Assembly (NCBI GenBank): GCA_963710725.1
Contig: CAVQBJ010000008.1
Coordinates: 496,001 to 560,000 of the forward strand
Length of the DNA stretch: 64,000 bases
Source of the DNA: CAVQBJ01 sp963710725
GTDB taxonomy: Bacteria; Actinomycetota; Thermoleophilia; Solirubrobacterales; Solirubrobacteraceae
Reading direction: 5' to 3'
The number at the start of each line of letters is the position of its first letter. Position 1 is the stretch's first letter. Position numbers and translations under genes: made by a program. This document shows positions 57,869 through 64,000 of this stretch, in pieces. The notes under the pieces were generated by a model, which saw nothing but the letters and a program-made list of their open reading frames with translations, searched no databases and was not told the DNA's origin.

Positions 57869-58852
57869 TCATGCGGTCTGAGCGACCGGGCCGAGGCGCT
57901 CGCTGAGCAGCGCCGCGCCGATCGCTCCCCCGAGGTCCCCGAGCGCGGCAACGCGCACGACGGGTGGCCGATCGTCGAAGAACAGGTGCGGTCGCATGGC
58001 CGCGAAGATGCGCTCGGCCATCGGCTCGCCGAAGCGCACGCCGAGGCCGCCGCCGATCACGACGAGCTCGATGTCGAGCAGGTTGACGGCCGACGCGATG
58101 CCCGCGCCGAGCGCGCTCACCGCTCGCTCGATCACCTCGCTGGCCAGCTCGTCGCCGTGGGTGAGCGCCTTCGCCCACACGCCGCTGGAGAGGTTGGTGC
58201 GCTCGCGCTCGCGCATGATCTTGAACAGATCCGTCTTGCGGCCGCGGTCGGCAAGCAGGCGCGCTCGCTCCTCCATCGCCCGGCGGCCGGCGTAGGCCTC
58301 CATGCAGCCGCGCCGCCCGCAGGGACAGCGAGCGCCGTCGCGCTTGATGACCATGTGGCCGATCTCGCCGGCCGCGCCGCGGCCGCTCCACGGCCGGCCC
58401 TCGAACACGAGTCCGCCGCCGACGCCCGTGCCCCAGAAGACGCCCAGCAGCGAGGAGGCGGAGCGCCCGGCGCCGAGCTGGAACTCGGCCTGGGTCGCGA
58501 CGTCGACGTCGTTGGCGACGCTCGCCGGCGTCCCCAGGCGCTCGGTCAGCGCCGCCGCCAGGGCGAATGGCGCGTCCCAGCCCGGGAGGTTGTTCGCGTG
58601 GGCGACGATCCCCTTGTCGCTGTCGGTCTCGCCGGGCGATCCGACGCCCACGCCGGCCAGGCGATCGGGCGTCAGGCCGGCCTCGGATGCGGCCTCCTGG
58701 AGCGCCTCGACGAGCGCGTCGGCCACCGCCGGGGGCCCGCCCTCCTGCGGCGTCGGCCGGCGGGCCTGACCGAGGACGTGCTCGTCAGCGGTGTCGAATA
58801 CGATCGCCTGGATCTTCGTACCGCCGAGATCGAGTCCCCCGCGCACCGACAT
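57869..58852 (-). CDS. ROK-family glucokinase
   Basis: 327 residues from ATG 58852. ROK signatures: GLDLGGTKIQAIVFD (ATP loop), NDVDVATQAEF, GTGVGGGLVFEG, GEIGHM, and the zinc site CPCGRRGCMEAYAG. It phosphorylates glucose with ATP (or polyphosphate in some actinobacteria) in the cytoplasm. The substrate is inferred from the family. Divergent from the MacAB-like operon across 152 bp, where no clear operator was found. Confidence 0.92.
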   Translation of the reverse strand: MSVRGGLDLGGTKIQAIVFDTADEHVLGQARRPTPQEGGPPAVADALVEALQEAASEAGLTPDRLAGVGVGSPGETDSDKGIVAHANNLPGWDAPFALAAALTERLGTPASVANDVDVATQAEFQLGAGRSASSLLGVFWGTGVGGGLVFEGRPWSGRGAAGEIGHMVIKRDGARCPCGRRGCMEAYAGRRAMEERARLLADRGRKTDLFKIMRERERTNLSSGVWAKALTHGDELASEVIERAVSALGAGIASAVNLLDIELVVIGGGLGVRFGEPMAERIFAAMRPHLFFDDRPPVVRVAALGDLGGAIGAALLSERLGPVAQTA

Positions 58853-59004
58853 TGGCGGATCATGGCAGAGCCCGCCGACGCCTCGTGCGGCTTGATCCGT
58901 CGCTTAGGGGCTTCTTACGAGCCGTTTGCGTCCTGTCCCCATGCTGTGATTGAGCAATAACGGCCGCGCGGCCCCGGCGCAGGTCGGCCCTCCGCCTCCA
59001 CCGC

Positions 59005-60690
59005 ATGAGCGAGTCCCCACACATCACGCCGACCTGGACCAGGTTCGTGCTCATCCTCCTTGCCGCCGGCGCCATCGCCGCGGCCTTCGCCGTCGTCGGA
59101 CCGCCGTCGCAGGCCTCCGAGACGACGACGCGGACGATCACCGCGGAGAAGGGCGTCGTGCAGTCGACGGTCTCCGGCGACGGAACGCTTCAGCCGGCGA
59201 CGCAGGACGACGTCAACTTCCAGACCAGCGGCACGCTCGAGAACCTGTACGTGACGGCGGGACAGCAGGTGTTCAAGGGAGAGCTGCTGGCCGAGCTCAA
59301 CCCGCAGCAGGCCGAGGTCGGCGTCCAGCAGGCGAACGCCACGCTCGCGTCGGCCGAGGCGAGCCTCCAGCAGGCGGAGGACGCACAGGCCGCGGCGTCG
59401 TCGACGACGACGACCGCGACGGCCACCGCCGCGGCGGCCACGGCCGATGCCACGGCCGCCGACATCTCCGACGTCACCGCGGCCGGACGCTTTCCGGGCG
59501 CGGGGGCGCCCACGGGAGCGACCGGCACCACCGGCGCGAGCACCCCGACGAGCCCGGCGCCGACGACGATCGTCAGCACCACGACGGTGACCGAGACGGC
59601 CCGCCCGCAGCGCACGTCGGGGACGGCCAGCGGCGGTAGCAGCGGCAGCGCCGGCTCGGGCTCGGGCTCGTCCGGGCGCTCGAGCACCGCGGCCCAGTCG
59701 AGCTCCGGTTCCGGCGGCGCCGGGGCGGCCGGCCAGACCTCCACCGCGCCGAGCGCCGCGACGCTCGCCGCAAACGTCACCTCGGCCCAGGCGAGCGTCG
59801 CCGCGGCCCAGCTCGACGTCCAGACGGCCGAGCAGACGCTCGGGGACACCAAGCTCTACGCACCGGCATCGGGCGTGGTCGCGTCCGTGGCCGCCGTGCA
59901 GGTCGGTGACACGATCTCGGCGGGCGGCCAGTCGAGCGACGCGAGCTCGTCGAGCGCCGCGAGCAGCTCGACCGGGTCGAGCGGATCGGGCTCCGCGGGC
60001 CGCACGGGCGCCGGGTCGAGCGCCGCCGGCTCCACGGGCGCCGGGTCCTCCTCGTCGGGCTCGGGCTCGAGCTCGAGCACCAGCACCCCGCTGGTCGAGA
60101 TCGTCAACCTGTCTTCGATGCAGCTCGTCGTGCCCCTCACGGAGGCCGACATCGGCAAGGTGGCCGTCGGGCAGCCGGCCACCGTCGACGTCTCCGCTCT
60201 CACCAATGTCGAGCTGGCGGCGCACGTGAGCGACGTCAGCCTGCTCGGCACGACGAGCAGCTCGGTCACGAGCTACGACGTGACCCTCAACCTCGATCAG
60301 GGCAACAGCCAGATCAAGCCGGGCATGAGTGCCACCGCGACGATCGTCGTCTCCCAGGCCGAGGGCGCCGTGACCGTGCCGACGTCGGCGATCTCGCGTA
60401 GCGGGGGCCAGAGCACCGTGACCGTGGTCAAGAACGGTAAGGATGTCGTCACGCCGGTGACCACCGGGGTGACGGGAACGAGCTCGACGCAGATCCTCTC
60501 CGGCGTCAGCGCCGGAGACGAGCTGCTCATCAAGACGACCGTCAACCTCGGCTCGACCGGGACCGGAACGGGCACGGGCACCGGAGCGCTCGGCGCTGGC
60601 GGCGGCCTGGGCGGCGGTGGCGGGTTCGGCGGCGGGGGCGGTTTCGGCGGCGGTGGCGGCGGATTCGCGGCTCGGTTCGGAGGCGGCTGA
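59005..60690 (+). CDS. periplasmic adaptor protein (MacA/HlyD-like) with low-complexity inserts
   Basis: 561 residues from ATG 59005. TM/signal 13-33. Adaptor domains: VVQSTVSGDGTLQPATQDDVNF, LYVTAGQQVFKGELLAELN, a hairpin helix interrupted by a Ser/Thr/Gly-rich insertion (about 130-250), DTKLYAPASGVVASVAAVQVGDTI, a second Ser/Gly insertion (about 310-360), and the barrel VVPLTEADIGKVAVGQPATVDV. The C-terminus is Gly-rich. It connects the ABC permease to the wall. Its stop overlaps the ATPase start (TGATG). Confidence 0.9.
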   Translation: MSESPHITPTWTRFVLILLAAGAIAAAFAVVGPPSQASETTTRTITAEKGVVQSTVSGDGTLQPATQDDVNFQTSGTLENLYVTAGQQVFKGELLAELNPQQAEVGVQQANATLASAEASLQQAEDAQAAASSTTTTATATAAAATADATAADISDVTAAGRFPGAGAPTGATGTTGASTPTSPAPTTIVSTTTVTETARPQRTSGTASGGSSGSAGSGSGSSGRSSTAAQSSSGSGGAGAAGQTSTAPSAATLAANVTSAQASVAAAQLDVQTAEQTLGDTKLYAPASGVVASVAAVQVGDTISAGGQSSDASSSSAASSSTGSSGSGSAGRTGAGSSAAGSTGAGSSSSGSGSSSSTSTPLVEIVNLSSMQLVVPLTEADIGKVAVGQPATVDVSALTNVELAAHVSDVSLLGTTSSSVTSYDVTLNLDQGNSQIKPGMSATATIVVSQAEGAVTVPTSAISRSGGQSTVTVVKNGKDVVTPVTTGVTGTSSTQILSGVSAGDELLIKTTVNLGSTGTGTGTGTGALGAGGGLGGGGGFGGGGGFGGGGGGFAARFGGG

Positions 60691-61556
60691 TGCGACCCCT
60701 GCGCCGCCCGTCCTCGCCGACGTCGCGACGCCCGCGCCGGGCGCCCCTCGTCGCCCGCCAGAAGCGTCGCGAGCCCGGCGGCGACCATACCGGCCGCCGC
60801 CGCCCGCGCCACGTCATCATGCTCGAGGACGTGCACCGCGTCTTCGAGCTCGGCGACGTGCGCGTGCACGCCCTCCGCGGCATCACGTTGAGCATCGATC
60901 GGGGCGACCTCGTTGCGATCATGGGCAGCTCGGGCAGCGGCAAGAGCACGCTCATGAACACGCTCGGCTGCCTCGACACGCCGACGCAGGGGCGCTACCT
61001 GCTCGACGGGATCGACGTGCGCCACTACGACGACGACGACCTGGCCGACATTCGCAATCGCAAGATCGGCTTCGTGTTCCAGAGCTTCAACCTCGTGCCC
61101 CGCACCAGCGCGGTGGCCAACGTCGAGCTCCCGCTCGCCTACGCGGGAGTCCCGCGCGCCGAGCGCCACGCGCGCGCCCTGGCCGCGCTCGCCGAGGTCG
61201 GCATGGCCAATCGCGTCCAGCACCTTCCCTCCGAGCTCTCGGGCGGCCAGCAGCAGCGAGTCGCGGTCGCGCGTGCGCTGGTGACGAACCCCGCGCTGAT
61301 CCTCGCCGACGAGCCGACCGGGAACCTCGACTCACGGTCGACCGCCGACGTGCTCAACATCTTCGGGCGCCTCAACCTCGAGGGTCGTACGATCGTGCTC
61401 ATCACCCACGAGCCCGACGTGGCCGAGCGAGCCAAGCGCGTGATTCGGCTCGCCGACGGTCACATCACCCATGACGAGCGACAGGCCGACGTGGGCGCCC
61501 CGCCCCCCGGCCTGGGCGCGGACTTCCACGGTGCGGCGGCGCACCACCTGGGCTGA
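60690..61556 (+). CDS. MacB-like ABC transporter ATP-binding protein
   Basis: 288 residues from ATG 60690. The first 40 residues are Arg/Pro-rich; ATG 60819 (MLEDVHRVFEL) may be the true start, but the TGATG overlap favours 60690. Walker A GSSGSGKST (79-87), Q-loop FQSFNLVPR, signature LSGGQQQR (183-190), Walker B LILADEPTGNLDS (203-215), H-loop THEPD. All ATPase motifs are intact. It powers the permease encoded 11 bp downstream. Confidence 0.93.
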   Translation: MRPLRRPSSPTSRRPRRAPLVARQKRREPGGDHTGRRRPRHVIMLEDVHRVFELGDVRVHALRGITLSIDRGDLVAIMGSSGSGKSTLMNTLGCLDTPTQGRYLLDGIDVRHYDDDDLADIRNRKIGFVFQSFNLVPRTSAVANVELPLAYAGVPRAERHARALAALAEVGMANRVQHLPSELSGGQQQRVAVARALVTNPALILADEPTGNLDSRSTADVLNIFGRLNLEGRTIVLITHEPDVAERAKRVIRLADGHITHDERQADVGAPPPGLGADFHGAAAHHLG

Positions 61557-61567
61557 GGCGGCACGAC

Positions 61568-62782
61568 ATGCTCACCCTCGAGACGCTCCGCATCGCCATC
61601 GGCGGCCTGCTGGCGAACAAGCTGCGCTCGGGCCTGACGATCCTCGGCCTGACGATCGGCGTGGCCTCGGTCATCGTCCTCATCTCCGTCGGAACCGGGT
61701 CGTCCCAGGCGGTGCAGGCCCGCATCCAGAGCCTCGGCACGAACGTGCTGATCGTGATGCCGAGCTTCTCGCGCGGGGGCCTGACGTCCTCCACCACCAC
61801 GCCGGCAACGCTCACCGTCGCCGACGCCGACGCGTTGGTCAATTCGTTCACCGACCCGGCCGTCAAGAGCGCCTCGCCGGTCGTCAACGGCGAGAGCGCG
61901 ACGTTCACCTACGGCGCGACGACCTACTCGCCGACGACCTTCGTGGGCACGACCCCCTCGTACATGTCCGCTCACGACTACACGATCGCCGCCGGCTCGG
62001 GGTTCACGGACGCCGACGTCACCAACCGCAACCGCGTGGTCATCGTCGGCCCCACCGTCGTGCAGGAACTGTTCAACGGCGCCGATCCGGTCGGGGACTC
62101 GATCCAGATCAATGGCAGCACCTTCACGGTGATCGGAGTCACGGCCTCGAAGGGGACGAACGGCACCGAGAACGAGGACGACATCGCGATCGCACCGATC
62201 ACCGCGGTCCAGGACACCGTGGCCGGCTATGCGTCGATCAACTCGATCACCGTGCAGGCCACCTCCGAGGGCCAGCTGAACGCCGCTCAGGCCCAGGTCA
62301 CCTCGACGCTGGAGTCCCAGCTGCAGACGACGGCGGCCAACCCCGGCTTCCAGGTCGTCAACCAGGGATCGCTGCTGACGGCCTCGAGCTCGACGACGAG
62401 CGTGTTCACGACGCTGCTCGGTGAGGTCGCCGCCATCTCGCTGCTCGTCGGCGGCATCGGCGTCATGAACATCATGCTCGTCAGCGTGACCGAGCGCACG
62501 CGCGAGATCGGCATCCGCAAGGCGATCGGCGCGCGCCGCAGCGACATCCTGTCTCAGTTCCTCGCCGAGGCCGTCCTCGTCTCGCTGCTCGGTGGCATCT
62601 TCGGCGTGATCGTCGGAGTCGTCGGCAGCCAGTTCCAGATCGCCGGCGTGCAGCCGGTCATCGCCACCTACTCGATCTTCCTCGCCTTCGGGGCTGCCGT
62701 CGTGACGGGCCTGTTCTTCGGCACCTATCCGGCGAGCCGCGCCGCCACCCTCCGGCCCGTCGAAGCCCTGCGCTACGAATAA
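61568..62782 (+). CDS. MacB-like ABC transporter permease
   Basis: 404 residues from ATG 61568. TM1 (residues 17-43), a large extracytoplasmic MacB_PCD domain (about 45-270), then FtsX-type TM2-4 (about 285-310, 335-360, 375-395). Typical motifs: LRSGLTILGLTIGVASVIVLISVGTG, IGVMNIMLVSVTERTREIGIRKAIGARRSDIL, GTYPASRAATLRPVEALRYE. It forms, with the ATPase and adaptor, an efflux or mechanotransmission complex. The substrate is unknown. Confidence 0.94.
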   Translation: MLTLETLRIAIGGLLANKLRSGLTILGLTIGVASVIVLISVGTGSSQAVQARIQSLGTNVLIVMPSFSRGGLTSSTTTPATLTVADADALVNSFTDPAVKSASPVVNGESATFTYGATTYSPTTFVGTTPSYMSAHDYTIAAGSGFTDADVTNRNRVVIVGPTVVQELFNGADPVGDSIQINGSTFTVIGVTASKGTNGTENEDDIAIAPITAVQDTVAGYASINSITVQATSEGQLNAAQAQVTSTLESQLQTTAANPGFQVVNQGSLLTASSSTTSVFTTLLGEVAAISLLVGGIGVMNIMLVSVTERTREIGIRKAIGARRSDILSQFLAEAVLVSLLGGIFGVIVGVVGSQFQIAGVQPVIATYSIFLAFGAAVVTGLFFGTYPASRAATLRPVEALRYE

Positions 62783-62809
62783 ACGAACGACCGATCCGAG
62801 AGCCTCCAC

Positions 62810-63577
62810 ATGAGCGACCCCGCCACCCCCTATCGCCCCGACGATCCCGCCCGGCCGTCAGTGCCCTCGCTCGACGAGCCGCTGCTGACGCGCCAGTCCC
62901 TCGACCAGGAGATGCTTCAGGAAGACGATGACTGGGTCGAGGAGTACGAGGACCAGCTGCCCCACCGGCCCCGGCGCCGTCTCGTGACCCCGTTCAACCT
63001 CAGCCTGCTCGGCGTCCTGCTCGTCGCGGGCGGATTCATCGCCGGAGTGCTGGTCGAGAAGGGCCAGACGAGCTCGACGGCGGGCGCCACGACCGGCGCC
63101 GCCGCACTGGCGCGCCGCGCCGGGCTCACCGGAACCGGGGCCACGGGAGCCGGCGGCACCGGCGCGAGCGCTGCTGCGCGCAGCTTCTTCGGGGGCGGCG
63201 GAGGTGCCGGCGGCGCCGGCACCAACGCGACCACCGGCACCGTGTCGCTCAACGACCACGGCACGCTGTACATCACCGACTCCGAGGGCAACACGATCAA
63301 GGTCGTGGAGGCCTCCGGAGGCACGGTGACGCGGACCGACGTCAGTGCCGTGTCGGCCATTCATCCCGGCGACACCGTCATCGTGTCCGGCCCCAAGGCC
63401 AGCGATGGGACCGTCACCGCGACGTCGATCCGGGCCACCGCGGCCAACGCGGCGGGCGGCGGCTTCGCGTCGCTGTTCGGCGGCGGCGGCGGCGGTGCCT
63501 CATCCTCCGGCGGCTCGAGTTCGAGCGGCTCCGGAAGCTCGTCCTCGGGCACGCCCTCCCTCTTCGGGTCGGGCTGA
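62810..63577 (+). CDS. membrane-anchored Gly/Ser-rich protein with DUF5666-like domain
   Basis: 255 residues from ATG 62810. An acidic cytoplasmic N-terminus (1-55), one TM helix (66-83), a Gly/Ala-rich stretch, and a small beta domain TGTVSLNDHGTLYITDSEGNTIKVVEASGGTVTRTDVSAV...GDTVIVSGPKASDGTVTATSI that resembles the OB-like DUF5666 pattern. The C-terminus is Gly/Ser-rich. It sits between the permease (27 bp) and the lipoprotein (29 bp), so it is a part of the exporter operon. Confidence 0.75.
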   Translation: MSDPATPYRPDDPARPSVPSLDEPLLTRQSLDQEMLQEDDDWVEEYEDQLPHRPRRRLVTPFNLSLLGVLLVAGGFIAGVLVEKGQTSSTAGATTGAAALARRAGLTGTGATGAGGTGASAAARSFFGGGGGAGGAGTNATTGTVSLNDHGTLYITDSEGNTIKVVEASGGTVTRTDVSAVSAIHPGDTVIVSGPKASDGTVTATSIRATAANAAGGGFASLFGGGGGGASSSGGSSSSGSGSSSSGTPSLFGSG

Positions 63578-63606
63578 TCAATCAACCATCAAGGAGTTCG
63601 ATTCGC

Positions 63607-64000
63607 ATGAAGACCCCACGCCGCTCGTCGGCGCTGGCCATTCCCCTCATCCTCGCCCTCGCCCTCGTCCTCGCGGCGTGCGGCAGTTCGTCAAGCTCGA
63701 CGTCCTCGACCGCGGCGGCGAACGTTCCCGCGTCCGGCGCCTCCGGCCCCGGCGGGGCCGGCTCGGGACGCTTCGCCGCGCTTCGCCAGTGCCTGGCCAA
63801 GCAGGGCGTCACCCTGCCGCAGCGCCCGGCGGGCACGCGTCCACCCGGCGGTGGCGGCGGCATCTTCGGCGGCGGGGGCGGCGGCGGCTTCGCCAGTAAT
63901 CCCAAGCTGCGCGCGGCGATGCAGAAGTGCGGCTTCACCGGCGGCTTCCGCGGGGGCGGCGGCGGCTTTCGTCAGCGACTGAGCAACCCGACCGTCGTGG
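63607..64000 (+). CDS. Cys-containing lipoprotein, 3' end outside window
   Basis: 131 codons visible from ATG 63607. Lipobox LAAC with Cys25. The mature part has RFAALRQCLAKQGVTLPQ and NPKLRAAMQKCGF, matching the KFAxCxRxxGVxxFP...C motif of the lipoprotein at 1396 but with Gly-rich spacers. Together with the same context (adaptor/ATPase operon) this suggests a family of exporter-linked accessory lipoproteins. It runs off the right edge. Confidence 0.75.
   Translation, partial: MKTPRRSSALAIPLILALALVLAACGSSSSSTSSTAAANVPASGASGPGGAGSGRFAALRQCLAKQGVTLPQRPAGTRPPGGGGGIFGGGGGGGFASNPKLRAAMQKCGFTGGFRGGGGGFRQRLSNPTVV

Overview
The window is very GC-rich, densely packed bacterial DNA with frequent GTG starts, many 4-base start/stop overlaps, Tat and lipoprotein signals, a PASTA kinase, a GH76 enzyme and an Lgt. 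This points to a free-living or soil actinomycete-like bacterium. The mix of many cyclic-di-GMP proteins, threonine-rich secreted proteins and a PPi-type phosphofructokinase suggests the Thermoleophilia/Solirubrobacterales, but no rRNA or other phylogenetic marker is present, so this is inference. No tRNA, rRNA, insertion sequence, phage or CRISPR array was found.

Layout. (1) 1-4.1 kb: a minus-strand ABC ATPase / periplasmic adaptor / Cys-lipoprotein operon, divergent from an OmpR-type response regulator and histidine kinase. (2) 4.1-7.6 kb: a GGDEF-EAL protein, two small ORFs and a Tat-exported protein. (3) 7.7-14.9 kb: a glycan cluster of large fusions: GT2-TPR-propeller, FkbM methyltransferase fused to a dead Wzt-like ABC domain, a GT2, and a divergent FkbM-GT92-GT11 fusion. 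(4) 14.9-21.8 kb: small secreted, membrane and enzyme genes (cupredoxin, PRC-barrel, streptomycin-kinase-like, F420-type nitroreductase, DUF488, VOC, PPIase). (5) 21.8-34.5 kb: a cyclic-di-GMP stretch with a tandem GGDEF protein, an HD-GYP protein, a c-di-GMP-I (GEMM) riboswitch in front of a secreted protein, and a membrane GGDEF protein. Interspersed are a phosphoesterase, a tandem hairpin repeat array, PlsC, dodecin, a PASTA kinase, a polysaccharide deacetylase and an SDR. (6) 34.5-43.7 kb: membrane protein, GH76, Lgt, DHA2 MFS exporter with an operator-like palindrome, Thr/Gly-rich secreted protein, GT39 and a hydroxyacid dehydrogenase that seems to start at ATC. (7) 43.8-54.5 kb: GGDEF-HD-GYP protein, amidotransferase, coiled-coil cell-wall protein, aldehyde dehydrogenase, lipoprotein, EamA exporter, PPi-type PFK, membrane protein, DsbA-like protein and a second NodB deacetylase. 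(8) 54.5-58.9 kb: an Nramp-related transporter with non-canonical metal site, a soluble MgtE_N-CBS protein and a ROK glucokinase. (9) 59-64 kb: a second, MacAB-like adaptor/ATPase/permease operon ending in another Cys-lipoprotein, cut by the window edge.

Functional themes. Five proteins that make or break cyclic-di-GMP and one riboswitch that senses it lie within about 41 kb, alongside genes for surface glycans, deacetylases, glycosidases and secreted proteins, which suggests control of the cell surface. The glycan cluster has unusual domain fusions and is the best candidate for an undescribed system. The Nramp/MgtE_N pair, with a leader ORF whose peptide resembles the acidic, proline-containing MgtL Mg2+-sensing peptide, is a second one. 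Both ends of the window carry tripartite exporter-like operons linked to small lipoproteins with repeated cysteine motifs.
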